From the NCBI GenBank assembly GCA_029582265.1, contig CM055816.1, positions 3,626,698 through 3,690,697 of the forward strand: a DNA stretch of 64,000 bases, given 5' to 3'. Numbering within the stretch: the first letter of the stretch is position 1; every line of letters begins with the position of its first letter. This DNA is from Zoroaster sp. YZ-2022 (lineage: Eukaryota; Echinodermata; Asteroidea; Forcipulatida; Zoroasteridae). This document shows positions 44,611 through 57,786 of this stretch, in pieces. The notes under the pieces were generated by a model. That model had not been told where the DNA came from. It did no database searches and worked only from the letters and a program-made list of their open reading frames with translations. The translations under genes and the position numbers were made by a program.

Positions 44611-47092
44611 TAGTCTGATTCTGTGGGCCACTCGATCGGCCTCCATTAAGGAATTTTAGTACGCAGTGTTTTCACACTTTCACATCATTCTCCACTATTG
44701 AAGTGAGAGTACAATAATTGGTAATGACCCCAAAGGGTTCATAAAACCTACTTGGTGTGGATTTGGTACAGTCAATTTCCCAAAGTCAATGGGCGTTTCG
44801 ATGCAATTTGGGATCTTAAATGTATGTTAATGACAATCTGCATAGCCTATATTCATGAATTATTAGCAAGTCAGTGATTTTCAGGCAAAGATGCAACAAA
44901 ATAATTAGATACAACTTTTACATGTAGCGGGTTTGTTGGTTTTTACAAATGTATGCGAGTAATTATAATGGCGAAGACGCGTCAGTCACGTGTGGATCAG
45001 GTGCGTGTTTCTTGTTGTCTTTACCCAAAATATTTATATTATTTGCCTTATGAAATTTTCTTTTCAAACGCAAATTCATGTATTTTCGTAGAAATTGGAG
45101 AGGTTCGACTCGTGAATGGAAACGTCGCTTCGGAAGGTAGGGTGGAGATCTTCTACAACGGCCAATGGGGAACCGTGTGTGACGACAACTGGGATATCAA
45201 CGACGCTACTGTTGTGTGCAGACAACTCAACTATTCCGCCGCAACTACAGCATGGCAGAGTGCGCACTTTGGCGTGGGAACCGGGCAGATATACATGGAT
45301 AATGTCAACTGCGTGGGAAATGAAGAAGGCTTAAGTCAGTGCGACTTTTCTGGCTGGGGTTCGCATAACTGCGTGCATGGCGAAGATGCATCAGTCACGT
45401 GTGGATCAGGTGCGTGTTTCTTGTTGTCGTTACCCAAAATATTTATATTATTGGCCTCATGAAATTTTCTTTTCAAACGCAAATTCATGTATTTTCGTAG
45501 AAATTGGAGAGGTTCGACTCGTGAATGGAAACGTCGCTTCGGAAGGTAGGGTGGAGATCTTCTACAACGGCCAATGGGGAACCGTGTGTGACGACAACTG
45601 GGATATCAACGACGCTACTGTTGTGTGCAGACAACTCAACTATTCCGCCGCAACTACAGCATGGCAGAGTGCGCACTTTGGCGAGGGCACCGGTCAGATA
45701 TACATGGATAATGTCAACTGCGTGGGAAATGAAGAAGGCTTAAGTCAGTGCGACTTTTCTGGCTGGGGTTCGCATAACTGCGTGCATGGTGAAGATGCAT
45801 CAGTCACGTGTGGATCAGGTGCGTGTTTCTTGTTGTCGTTACCCAAAATATTTATATTATTGGCCTGATGAAATTTTCTTTTCAAACGCAAATTCATGTA
45901 TTTTCGTAGAAATTGGTGAGGTTCGACTCGTGAATGGAAACGTCGCTTCGGAAGGTAGGGTGGAGATCTTCTACAACGGCCAATGGGGAACCGTGTGTGA
46001 CGACAACTGGGATATCAACGACGCTACTGTTGTGTGCAGACAACTCAACTATTCCGCCGCAACTACAGCATGGCAGAGTGCGCACTTTGGCGAGGGCACC
46101 GGTCAGATATACATGGATAATGTCAACTGCGTGGGAAATGAAGAAGGCTTAAGTCAGTGCGACTTTTCTGGCTGGGGTTCGCATAACTGCGTGCATGGCG
46201 AAGATGCATCAGTCACGTGTGGATCAGGTGCGTGTTTCTTGTTGTCGTTACCCAAAATATTTATATTATTGGCCTTATGAAATTTTCTTTTCAAACGCAA
46301 ATTCATGTATTTTCGTAGAAATTGGAGAGGTTCGACTCGTGAATGGAAACGTCGCTTCGGAAGGTAGGGTGGAGATCTTCTACAACGGCCAATGGGGAAC
46401 CGTGTGTGACGACAGCTGGGATATCAACGACGCTACTGTTGTGTGCAGACAACTCAACTATTCCGCCGCAACTACAGCATGGCAGAGTGCGCACTTTGGC
46501 GAGGGAACCGGTCAGATATACATGGATAATGTCAACTGCGTGGGAAATGAAGAAGGCTTAAGTCAGTGCCATTTTTCTGGCTGGGGTTCGCATAACTGCG
46601 TGCATGGCGAAGATGCATCAGTCACGTGTGGATCAGGTGCGTGTTTCTTGTTGTCTTTACCCAAAATATTTATATTATTTGCCTTATGAAATTTTCTTTT
46701 CAAACGCAAATTCATGTATTTTCGTAGAAATTGGAGAGGTTCGACTCGTTGCATTGGACGTCTTGAATTTTCTTAAAAGTCAGATCCTTGACAATTGTCT
46801 TGCCTTGTTGGTGTAAATCTTGTTTCAAGGAAAGAAAGCGTAGTGCATAATTAATGGCTTGTCATTGCACTCAAAACAAATTAATTAAACTGTACTTAAG
46901 ACTGGTACCCAGAACTCTGACGTCAAACTGCTTCCAGTTCAACTCATCTGGCTGCAGCTGATCTTTTACGGCTCTAACAACCGCCGTAGAAGAACGCCAG
47001 GGCGGCCAAAATGCCAGCTTGTCGGTCTTTAACCACGTGCTCGGTACAATTTCCACCTCGTTTGAGACTTTGAATAGAACAACTGCAAACAT
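39091..47092 (-). CDS. DUF4806-domain protein gene, six exons (copy 2)
   Basis: Minus-strand exons in order: 46909-47092, 44383-44476, 43163-43398, 42362-42585, 41360-41543, 39091-39224. Exon 4 is 12 bases shorter than in copy 1, removing four residues (around LLNQVLQR) in frame. Exon 6 has one extra base near its end, so the last residues differ and the stop moves. The basic region reads RREKA instead of RRKKA. The in-frame TGA in exon 5 after LTLRF-N is present here too. All splice sites are conserved. The domain order and role are as described for copy 1: N-terminal Trp-rich region, nuclear-signal-like basic stretch, acidic/Pro linker, DUF4806. Two copies of an otherwise intact exon set with the same stop suggest either a recently inactivated gene or a shortened product. 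Confidence 0.8.
40034..41056. mobile_element. TIR-bounded TCGAAA element (copy 2)
   Basis: Counterpart of 22239-23289, 28 bases shorter. Termini ATGCTATGGTCTCACAG (40034-40050) and the inverse at 41040-41056. The length difference lies in the simple-word interior. Confidence 0.65.
45092..46636 (+). CDS. Array of four SRCR-domain exons (copy 2)
   Basis: Exons 45092-45409, 45501-45818, 45910-46227 and 46319-46636, again 318 bp with 91-bp introns, phase 1-1, each one SRCR domain with six Cys. A partial exon tail (about 44969-45000) precedes the array and a truncated exon start (46728) follows. Differences among units and from copy 1 are few: FGVGTGQ in the first exon, N or S in the DDxWD block, H or D in SQCxF. 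On this contig the array lies on the same strand as the Thr-rich exon (28835) and the HYR exon (56413), with compatible phase. It is antisense to the DUF4806 gene, inside its first intron. Confidence 0.85.
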
Positions 47093-47497
47093 ATCTATTT
47101 GGCCAAAAAGTTAAGAAACTTTCAAAAATAGAGTGGAGTTCAACTACTGTAGGCTTACGCAGATGGCGAACACAGTACGTTGTCATGTTAGCCATGTTAA
47201 ACTCACACAAAGTGTATCAAAAATATTGTTTATTTTATGCAAAGCTGTTTTTTGTTCTTCTTTTTTCTTTTTTTCATGTCTATTTTACAATGACATGGGG
47301 TGAATAAGATTTAGAAGCTCCGATGATACCAGTGTGTTGACCTAATCAAAACTCATCAGCTTCACCCCCGGTCAATTGTGCAAAAGGCCGGTATAGGATT
47401 GGTTACAAATTAAATCTTACGCACAACACTTGAATAATAAAATTTACTCTCAGCTTCAAGAAAAAATATCTAACAATTAACAGAGTTACATTTTACG

Positions 47498-50400
47498 ATG
47501 TTCAATTCGCAAGCTCCGGCTTTAACTAGTGTTCGTTCATCGAACCCAGTCATCTCTTCAAAAAGTTCAGTATCCAACGCTCCTGATAGTTCCAAATCGT
47601 CGTTGTTTTATTGGAGGGCAGGATCCATCAACGTGCGAACCATGCACGACGACGTCAAGAAATCCATCGTCATGGATGAATTGAAGAGAGCGCGAATTGA
47701 TATTGCGGCATTACAAGAAGTGCGAATATCTGGGAGTGACAATGCTTTGATTGGAGATTATCGATTGTACTGGTGTGGTCACAAGCGAACGGTGAAGGGA
47801 GAGAACCGTCAAGCAGGGGTCGCGCTAGCAATTCGAAACATACCTCAAATCAAAGTTGAATCGGTCGAGTCGGTATGGTCTAGATTAATTACTGCAGATC
47901 TTATCATCGGTGGTATGAAAATCAAAGTTGCTTCAGCTTATGGGCCAACCGAAATGGAGAAATCTTCGAGTTACAAAGATGAATTTTGGCGTAATTTGAA
48001 GAAACACACAGTCACGAAAAAGCGTCAACAACTGCTTCTGCTCGGTGACTTCAACTCCACGACCTCGTCAGTTGCTTGCAGAGCAACAAACTATTATGGC
48101 CAGTACGTAGAAGACCAAAAAAACAACGACAACGGTCACCGACTAGTCAGATTTTTGACAGAGTTTCAGTACTCGGTTTTGAACACCTACTACCGACATA
48201 AACCCAGTCAATCTTTTACTTGGTACTCCAACACCGGTAAACTCAAAACAAATCCTAGATCTTCAAATCACTACAAATTTTCTTCAAAGATTTTGCAAGG
48301 ACTGTAGAGTACGGACATCTTACGACTTTCACAGTGATCACAGGTTGGTTATATCTCGCTTTGCCACTCCGATAAAACGAAGTGATCTGAAAAGTCGGAA
48401 ATTCTACAAAAAATCCTTAAAAATAGACTTCAAAAACATCTCTGACAAAACAAAATCAGATTTTCTCACGCTTCTAGATGAAAATCTTTAAATCAATCAA
48501 AATCCAACCGACATCGAAATTATTTCTCTCATAAAAGAAGCCTCAAAGGTGCTCCCAACAAGACCAAAACCATCCCAAAAATCGTTTCCATGGGATGATG
48601 ATATGGAGCTGAAAGATCTTCTTGCTCAACGTCGCAATTATCATATTCGCCGTGACCGATCAGACTACCGTCGCTTGACGAAGATGGTGAAAAAACGAGT
48701 CAAACAGTTGAAAAACGAACATTTCAAATCCGAAGCTGACAAAATCAACTTTGCAGTTTTGACAAGAGAAATGGAAAAAGCATATGCTGTTGCAAAACAG
48801 CAAGCTTCAGCACATGTGAAAAAACCGAAACAAACAAAATGTGATGGACTATCTCAATTCTTCAAATCTCATTTCAACCCGGATCATTCAAATATTTCAA
48901 CCCCGATCACTCTTCAAAAACCCCACCCATACCGTGAACCAATCAATGTTGATGAATCTACACCAAAACGGGAAGAAATTATCGAAGCAATTTCTAAATT
49001 GCGAAATCAAAAATCAAGTATCGACATAGCTGGTGAACTTGTGAAACTAGCGATATCTAGTGAACAGTTTGTCGAAACTATCCACAATTTTTATTCTGAA
49101 ATCTGGGAAAAAGGTGAAGTACCGGATTCGTTCGGAAAAGGGGAAATTTCAGCACTCTTCAAGAACAAAGGATCAATGAAAGACCCCTCAAAATACCGTG
49201 GAATCACGCTGTCAACAATTTTGTCCAAAATTCTAGTGAATATTTTACTGGTAAGGCTGAACAAAACCTACGACGGGGTGCTTTATGAAGGTCAGATGGG
49301 CTTCCGACCCAATCGTGGCTGCAACGACGGCATTTATTGCCTGAAACGCCTACACCAGTGGGCTCGCAAAAATCAAATTGAGATATATGTGGGTATGGTG
49401 GACTTATCAGCAGCATTCGATCACATCTCACGTCCATTTTTGATGACCATCTTAAGGATGGTTTTCGGAGAAAATTCTACAATAATTAAATTACTCGAAA
49501 ATATGTATTCCAAAACTGTGTGCAATCTGAAAGGCGATAAAACATCATTTCAAACAACCTCAGGAGTCAGACAAGGTGGTACAGAGTCGCCGAATTGCTA
49601 CAATCTGTATGCTGACCATGTGATGGAAGTTTTCTGTCAACGTTGTGAAGAAGCAGGCATCAGATTTGTTAAGATACCTTTCAAAATTCCGGGTGAATGT
49701 TCAGATACAGGCAAAATTGCCGCCGGTCTCGCCATTTTGAAATGGTTAGGTTACGCTGATGACCTTGGATTACCAACTCTATCAAAAACAGAATTGAATA
49801 CCATGTTTAATATTCTCAATGAAGTTTTCAAAAATTACTGCCTGAAAATGAACTCTGATAAAACTGAAACTTTGATATTAAATTGGAAATTGGGGAAAGG
49901 AGACCCTGATGAATACCCCAAATCAATTGTGACAATAGGAGAGGAAAAAATCAAAAATTCCAAAAGTTTTAAATATCTGGGAGCAAAACTCGAATTCGAT
50001 AATTCCAGTACCGGAACTATTGAAATTGAGAATCGAATTACAGCAGCAACTTGCAAGTTTTTCGAGTTGAAAAACCTTTTTCGAAATTATGGAATAGAAC
50101 TCCAAACTCGGTGCAAATTTTTGGAAGCTTTATTTCGGTCAAAGCTCACTTACGGGTGCCAAAGTTGGTGCCTTACCAAAATACAATCCCAACAAAATTT
50201 ATTCAAGTTATATCGGTTTTCAACGACATATCGTTCGAGGAGGTACCCAAAAACTCAACGAAGTTCTCTCCCACACAAATGCGAAAGGTGAGACAAAAAC
50301 TTTCAACAAATATAGACTGAAAAACGAAAAAATAGTTGAAATCTGCAACCGAGGTCTTGTTTCAGAATTTATTGGTAAAATGCAGAAGAATTGGATCAGT

Positions 50401-50634
50401 CATTGTGTCAGAGCCCCCGATCAAAGATTTATAAAGCAGTTGACGTTCGCGGATAAACTACCCGACACCAAACTCAAATCTGGGCTACTTGACTCAACCT
50501 ACAGACAAGTGATGATAAAACAAAAATCAACAAATAATCTATCCGAAAAAGAGGTGCTACGAAAAATGAAAAATCGTTTACGGCACTCAACCACAATATC
50601 AGCCAGAATGTTGATGTGGAAACAAATTGATTGA
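47498..50634 (+). mobile_element. RTE-like LINE (copy 2)
   Basis: Here the endonuclease frame (47498-48307) is cut short by a shift in an A-run near 48245. The RT frame (48549-50291, 580 aa) is intact through RGITL, GFRPNRGCNDG, VDLSAAFDH, the SGVRQGGTESP block and GYADDLGL. A shared shift near 50205 moves the C-terminal segment (HCVRAPD) to another frame ending at 50634, followed by a TTGA tail. Compared with copy 1, the damage is complementary: each copy is open where the other is broken, apart from the shared C-terminal shift. Role: target-primed reverse transcription of its own RNA. Confidence 0.85.
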
Positions 50635-52160
50635 TTGATATAATGCATCTGTCTTAAACCGCAGAATAACCGCAGCCAAGAATAATAATTGTTTTAAGAG
50701 TACAGTTAAGCACACAACAAAATAAGCTATTTTGTGGTCAGTAAAATTAGCGCATATAAACATAGTCCTGGTTAAGGGTCATGATCAGTTTGGTTTTTGG
50801 TCGTGACAGCTATAGCCAAATAAACATACAAGTGTGTATTTTTTTTCAAAAGTAATTCATTACTTTTTTAAGCCATTTGCCTACAGAAAGATGTTATGTA
50901 ATAGTGTAATATATAGCTGTAACAGTGTCCGTGTAAATTGACATATCGAGTCAAACAGATCTTTTCACCCCAGCACCGATTGGGTTTGGATTATTTCAAT
51001 CTCTGAAGATGCAGAGATGAAGGTGCAGAGATGAACAAACCTTTGATAACTTATAAAAGGCAATCTGACAAAATATATCATAGTCTCAACCATATCAACT
51101 CACTAAGTCTTATCTCTGAAAAATACTTGACCAAGGCAGTACAATAATTTGATAACGAGGAATCTCAATGGCCGGATGGATTAATTTGATGAAGTCGTCA
51201 CAATTGTATTGACTGGCACAAGTCTAATTATTAAGCAACACATTCTCTATTTTTTGAATAAGCAAGGGTCTGTTTATTATATCACATATGGCCAACTCGT
51301 GACTAATAATGAGTAATATAATCCATTGATTTTCCTGCACTATACCATGTACTGAATAACATGTATATATATATGACAGAACGTCTGCACACCATTATAA
51401 AATGGCCAAACTGTACCTACATATAACAAGAATTTATAGCTTATCTGCAGTGGTAGTGGAAAACCGAGAATGCAAAGTACCAAAAGTTCAAAACATGAAA
51501 TGAAAAAATACCAAAACCATCATATTCTGAATTTAATAGATAACAAATGTTCCCTCGGCACTTTCCTTTCAACACAAAGAAAATTTGTCCCAATTTCAGT
51601 ATATAGTTCCAAAAATAAATAACCCCACCGATTACTGAGATAATTATAAGGCCCATGACCATCGACACTCAACATTTACTGAGATAATTATAAGGCCCAT
51701 GACCATCAACACTCAATATTTGCCAAAACCCTTTATTGGGGAGAGTTCTAAAAAATTAAAAGTAAAGAAAAAAAAAAGACAGAGATCTCTGGTTTTGCTT
51801 AGGACATAACTACTACAACTACCAAAATCAAGCCCCAGGGCTTGGTGTTAATTACCAGCAACTTGGCTATGGAATGTGCTACACAGTGGACCCATAATTG
51901 TTTCAGGCCATAAGGTCTGATAAGTGCCCCATGCCTAGCTATACACATGGAAAGTGTAGATAGACAATAGCATCAATTAAATTTTCTAAAATAAACTCTA
52001 TGCTGGCTTTTCCTACTTAAAATACACATAGTTGGAAAAGTGATCCAATACAAATCTTAACATAAATAACTTCTGTAAATCCTTAACTTTAAGAAACACA
52101 AATCAGTTAATCAAAATATCATCAGGTAAAAGAGATAATATTTAAGTAAAAACATCACTC
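50635..52160. other. No recognisable gene
   Basis: Counterpart of 11084-12605, containing the same 51-base two-unit repeat (51645-51720). Nothing else supportable. Confidence 0.5.
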
Positions 52161-53453
52161 TTGAAGAAGGTTAGGCCAATGCTACACAAATGGATCCTTC
52201 TCTCCCGCCTTCAATATCATCTTGGAATACATGACACAGCCCTGGATTGGTGTGAGTCCTACCTTTTAAATAGGCCTCAGCATGTTTATATTGGTAACGC
52301 TATCTCCGAGCCTGTTACTCTTGACTATTCTATACCCCAAGGCTCTGAGCTCGGCCCACAGTGGTTTACTGTTTATACCTTTCCAGTTCGTGATATCATT
52401 TTGAAGTATAATTTAAATTACCATGTTTACGCTGATGACATGCAGCTTTACATTACTTTTAAATCTTCTCAAGAACCTGCTGATTCCTGCATTAAAACAC
52501 TGGAGAAATGTATTCAAGAGATTCGAAGTTGGATGAGACAAAACTTCCTGAAATTGAACGATGAAAAAACAAACAGAATTTGTTCTATTTGGATCACATC
52601 AGCAATTGTCGAAAGTTTCTCTTCCATTTATTACAATTGGTGACTCGCAGATAACCCCCTCATTACATGCACGTAATTTGGGTGTTATATTTGACTCGAC
52701 AATGACTTTAAAACCACATATCTCCAACATTGTTCACATATCATCATTTCATATCAGAAATATAAGCCGAATTAGGAAATACTTGAATAAAAGTGCTGCT
52801 GAACAAATTATACATGCATTTGTCACATCACGGCTCGATAACGGGAATGCTCTCCTTTACGGTCTTCCGCAGAATCAAATATCTCGTCTTCAGCACATAC
52901 AAAACACAGCAGCTCGTGTTGTGACTTTGTCCAGAAAGTCATGCCATATCACGCCAATCTTGAAAGAACTGCACTGGCTTCCTGTTTCACAGAGAATTGT
53001 TTTTAAACTTATGCTAATTGTTCACAAATCTTTTAATAACATTGCTCCAATTTATATTTCTGAACTACTTAAAGTCTACACTCCATCACGCAATTTGCGC
53101 TCCAGCAACATGTCACTCCTCAAGGAACCAACTTCAAAACGGAACTGGGGTGATAGGTCGTTTTCTGTCGCAGCTCCGAGACTCTGGAATCATCTTCCAA
53201 CTAAACTCAAATCTTGTCATAGTATAACCAGATTCAAGTCGATGCTTAAAACTCATCTTATGTCACAACTCTTCAAAGATGATGTATATTTGTAATTGCA
53301 TTGTAGGGACATGTATCTCGGTACATAATTTGTTTTCCTATGCTATCATTGTATATTGTTTGTATTAATGTTTTTTCTTTGTTTCCGCGCCTTGAGTGCC
53401 CAGGAGGGTGGATATCCGCGCGATTATTATTATTATTATTATTATTATTATGT
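52161..53453 (+). mobile_element. L2/CR1-like LINE, 5'-truncated (copy 2)
   Basis: Frame 52161-52643 carries the RT palm with IPQGSELGP and the catalytic YADD followed directly by MQLYI. Frame 52561-53295 carries the C-terminal domain (LKELHWLPVSQRIVFK, RNWGDRSFSVAAPRLWN). The overlap marks a one-base shift in an A-run near 52566, shared with copy 1. The 3' tail is (ATT)n at about 53424-53453. There is no 838-bp duplication in this copy. Confidence 0.8.
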
Positions 53454-54318
53454 GATGAAAACTGCTGGTCCAAGTTGGAACGAATAAATTAAATGCAACA
53501 AATATAAATCCCAAGAACTCATGGGTAAACTAGAATGAAACATTAGCAACTTATACATTCTTAAATGGCTATTAAATTTAAGTGAAATTACACATACCTG
53601 TAAAAAGGATGGTCCAATTATGAGACTCCAATGAGTAAGGCAGAAAAACTTTTATTTCAGTGTGCACACACAGTCATCCGTTGTATGAATGACCAAGAGT
53701 GCACACTGGCCAACACACCAGGGCTCGGATTACGGCTTTTCTTTTTACAGGCTGTTGAAAATTTAGGGGGAATAAAAACCCAAGGGGCTATACTAATAAC
53801 ACCAGGGGCTGATCCAGAGTTTTCCAGGGATGGGGACCCTCTCCATGATCTGACGGGTGTGACTCGTCGGAGTCGCTCGGAGGGCGAGGCCATGTTCCCT
53901 AACCCAGTGTCCCAACGCTTGAATTGTAATTTCTTAATAATTATAAATAGTGCCTGAAGAGCTCTTTGAAATCTAGTGCACCACAGCCGAATCAACCCAT
54001 CCCCCCTCCATGATCAACCCTATAGTTACACCACTGCAGTCTGTACACCAGTACTAGGCCTATACATTATTATAATTTATAAGAAAGACAAATGATAGGA
54101 TCTTTATTAACGTGAAGTTGGTCTCATGTTGAATACATTGGGAAGAGGACGCCAAGCTTCTGCATCCATTTTAAAGATGTTTCTCAATTTGTGCAAGAAC
54201 AGAAAGCAAAGGAGAGAGTTAAGGAACAACTCTTAAAAAAGGGTGATTAAATAACCTAACACTATATTTACAGTGTGGTTGAAATTATAGATGTTATCAA
54301 CACCATCATGACAAGAAA

Positions 54319-54606
54319 ATGGTCAACTGTCGGAAACTGGACAAATTCCAATTTGATGTGGATCATCGGCGATCAGACGGTGGTCCATTTAAAACAAAAA
54401 TCTTAGTAATTTTTCAATATGTTCTCTTCAGAAAGACATCTAAACCTTCCGTAATGATATTGGATTATCAAAGAGTCCCTTCCTCCATGATCAAACGGAC
54501 TGTTGTATCATTATCATCTGCAACCCAGTATTTAGAAATTATTCCCCACTTGCTTTCCCGGCAAGTATCTCAACCAGAGATTCGCTTATTTGACTTAGGT
54601 CTTTAG
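54319..54606 (+). CDS. Hypothetical 95-aa ORF (copy 2)
   Basis: Counterpart of 7790-8077, same length and ends, with a few replacements (for example V to M and T to I) and no stop. Unrecognised; coding status doubtful. Confidence 0.25.
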   Translation: MVNCRKLDKFQFDVDHRRSDGGPFKTKILVIFQYVLFRKTSKPSVMILDYQRVPSSMIKRTVVSLSSATQYLEIIPHLLSRQVSQPEIRLFDLGL

Positions 54607-54996
54607 AAATAAAATCCTTTTACTTTGAAGAATTTTACGATTTCTGGAAAGCCAGTTATCACATATCTAATTGACTGGCAAGGTCGTCCATGTGGGTCTG
54701 TTTAACAAGGTTGGTCATTGTTTATTATTACATAACACATAGCCAACTACACTTGCTGTGCTATGCACTTAAGGATAGGTATCTATGACAGAAAGCCTAC
54801 ATATCATTATAGAATGACAAAACTGTAGCCTATGGGAAAATCATGAATTCAAAGTTGAGAACAAGTGGAAAACAATTATCAAAGTAGATTTCGATTTTAA
54901 ATAACTATACTCCTATAATATACGAGATAAAAAGGTGAACACGGTCAAACAATTTACATGAAATTCTGGCCGTGATGGACGAAATTAAGAAAGAAA

Positions 54997-56412
54997 GGGT
55001 AAAAAAGTATCCGGTTTATGGTCATAGGTTGGCTTCAAAATCGGTGCGGTGACGATTTTTAATTAATTAATTGATTTTATTTTAAACAGTTTTCAGCCAG
55101 TGAAACACGTCATACATATGTATACTCGGTTATTGGAACCAGGCAAATTTCCCATACACACAGTATAGTACATGTACACATCCTGTGTGGGGATCTGACA
55201 TAAAGTGGACAATGTTTCTGCTTTGCTTTGGTAGATCCGGCCCATACGAGAGATTTTAAAGGTCAGGGTGGATCCAGGGTTTCAAATAGGGATAATTGGC
55301 AAAAAAGGGAGAAAACTGAGCACACTCAAAAGTGTATAGTCCATTTAAATGTACATGTACAGCAATTAAAAAGGGGGAACATGCGCCACCCCTCCAGGAT
55401 CTGCTAATGATCAAGAAAAAGATTAATATAGGATCAATGGCGGTCCATGTATATTAGGGGTGACGGCTATAATATCGGTGATATAATACATACAAAAATG
55501 TATGTATCGTACATTAACGACGTTGGACACTGAAATATGAACTACTTTTAAATGCAGGCTCAACAGGGAAGTTGCATAGGTAATTAACAGTTCTGAAAAT
55601 TAAAAAACAAATCAATTGAATCGTTCCAAAACGAGCTGAATTCTTTATAAATTTAATGTTTTCTTTTGTTAAGAAACATGATGTTAAAATTTACTTGTTG
55701 GTGCTGTGTCTGCAATTCTCGGTCGACTTTTGATTGACCCTCTCATAATGTACCGTGCCCCATGTTTGTTTCCCCCATTTCAAAATGATGGCATTTTCTT
55801 AATTGTGCTGGGAACCTGAGCGACGCTGCATCATGATTTTGAACTGTTTTAGGTCTTCACGTATACCGTAAGTTCGTTGATATTTCATTTTATGATCAAA
55901 TGCTTTATACTCAGCATTCGGTACTCACATTTCCCCGTATTCTGTCCTGATTGCCGTCCATGTTGCGAGCGGTGGTGCCTGCGGTTAAGTGTTTGTATGT
56001 ATACATGCTTTGGGCTTTTTGCTTATGTACTGTCATGGTGTTGACAGTACCATGGTGCAACCGCGCATGGATTTTGGGCCGGCGCCGCGCAGGGTATAGT
56101 GGTATCGTCCAACCCAATGCATATGTATCTCACAAACCTGATCCGTGATGTCGTAGTGAGTATGTACATATATGTGCGAGTCTGTGAAATGTTTTGTTTT
56201 CAAAAGTTATGGACTGCTTGTATGATAAAACTTATATGATCACAAGGAAAACTTGTTAAGAGTTTAGTGAAGATCAGAAAAGGCAAAAGGGGACCATAAC
56301 TTTGTAACCAACTCGTAAATCTGTTTCCTGGAACTGTAGTTGAAATGAATTGTACTGGAAAATAGATGCACTTTCTAATCACATACAATTCATCATTTCA
56401 ATTTCATTACAG
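54997..56412. other. Non-coding; contains a diverged dispersed repeat
   Basis: Bases 55006-55160 resemble 39760-39870 in unit B: both share AAAATCGGTGCGGTG and then a similar spacing of CATACA/GTATAC and CCAAC-TTTCC words, so a repeat family occurs at both. The rest shows no gene. It includes the presumed intron upstream of the HYR exon at 56413. Confidence 0.5.
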
Positions 56413-56670
56413 CTCCAGATGTCTTCTGTCCAAATGACACCACCGTGAATGTAGATGCAGGAATGGCAAACGCTAATGTCATCTGGTCACCATTACCAAC
56501 AGCCAATGATACTAATAGCACTGTCATTACTACAATCGTATGTGAGGACCGTCTAGGCAATGTTGTGATGTCAGGTGACTTATATCCAGTAGGCTTAACA
56601 ACAGTGACATGCAGAGCTAATGATACTCTCAACGATGAAGGATCATGCAACTTTACCATTACAGTTGTTG
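56413..56670 (+). CDS. HYR domain exon
   Basis: A 258-bp exon with a TTACAG acceptor and a GTATGT donor, phase 1-1. It encodes one HYR domain: PDVFCPNDTTVNVDAG, VIWSPLPTANDTN, TIVCEDRLGN, GDLYPVGLTTVTCRANDT, GSCNFTITVVG. It has the typical four Cys of the family and an NxT glycosylation pattern. The complete, unbroken domain and strong splice sites suggest a live host exon of a secreted or membrane adhesion protein. It is on the same strand and in the same phase as the SRCR exons about 10 kb upstream. Confidence 0.8.
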
Positions 56671-56932
56671 GTATGTATTGTTTAAGTTGAAAGTTCACTT
56701 TTTACTTCAGTTATATAGTGAAATGGTTAGGCATTTGTAGTCATGAACAATGAGCTATTTTGTAGTGCTTTTGGAAATGTATTTATAGCTTGAATCCTGT
56801 GACTGTATGTTTAGTCCATTCCAAGGATGCATGCAGATGGAATTTTCCCATTTCATCTTCCCTGTGAAGACTGCTCGAGTATATATACCGGCTAGATATA
56901 AACATGAATATTGCACTTGCAGATTTAACTGT

Positions 56933-56937
<5 letters not shown>

Positions 56938-57021
<84 letters not shown>

Positions 57022-57043
57022 CATGTACATGTACATGTACATA
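56938..57043. repeat. (TA)n microsatellite with a TACATG tail
   Basis: About 75 bases of TA followed by four TACATG-type units. Open frames through it (His/Ile/Tyr) are artefacts. Confidence 0.95.
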
Positions 57044-57189
57044 TATATATTTGAAAATGATGAAATTATTCCCCATCCAGTTCCTAATTTTTGGATTAGC
57101 AAGCCGAACTACTTGGAAAGAGATTTTAACTAGTCCTCTACCGTTTAAACTGGCTTTTGGCCAATGGACCTACCGACAAGGACGACCCT

Positions 57190-57786
57190 AAACAACCAGC
57201 AAAAAAATAAAATAAAAAAGGATCAATTAGAAGTGATTTATTTTAAGTTTTTCCCAACTATTGATTCGTTTCAGGAAATATTATTATTATTGAAACCTCT
57301 TTTAAAAGTATGTAATTCATGGTTTGCCGCTATCAAGTCAAATTGGTACATTTCTGGTCATTTGCTGTCTTACCAATTTAAGTTTACTGTAATCATGACC
57401 AGTAGTGGACCATTTCTGGTCTTGTACAGTCTTGCTATAATGGTTTGATGTTATCAAGACAAAGTGGAACATTTCTGGTCATTTACTGTAGTAGTATGTA
57501 AATTTGCGGTTTTGACTTTTTATAAAAATGTTTGTTTGTTTTTTTATGAAAAGTGTGTTTTTGTTTTTTTTATAAAATGTGTGTTTTTGTTTTTTATAAA
57601 AAGCTGTTTTGATAATTTGTTTGGTATGTTTGAGGTGGGTTTGGGTTTGATATTGATGAGGTGATGAATATGGTTAAAAGTAGATGATAGATTGAGATTT
57701 CAATTATATTTAAAATGGTAAAAAAAAGATATCGATAATGAGACTTAAAAAAGTAAAAAAGCGATTTTAAATTATGTAGTAGTATA
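57190..57786. other. Non-coding; diverged tandem repeat
   Basis: A word around ATCAAG-CAAA-TGG-ACATTTC and TGGTCATTTRCTGT recurs at about 57333 and 57453, giving a diverged 120-base tandem. T-rich repeats follow (57530-57600). The boundary of the Polinton block lies somewhere near 57700-57786. Confidence 0.4.

Larger units (their letters stand above)
36406..54996. repeat. Unit B, second copy (inverted match to 7400-26916)
   Basis: Inverted counterpart of contig 2, lying inside contig 3 with continuous sequence on both sides. The region just past each end (minisatellite and Polinton on the left, unrelated repeat on the right) is not in contig 2. Confidence 0.85.

Noticed and set aside
56807..57191. 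Open frames of about 100 codons around the TA repeat
   Set aside because: They owe their length to TA and TACATG repeats in three frames.
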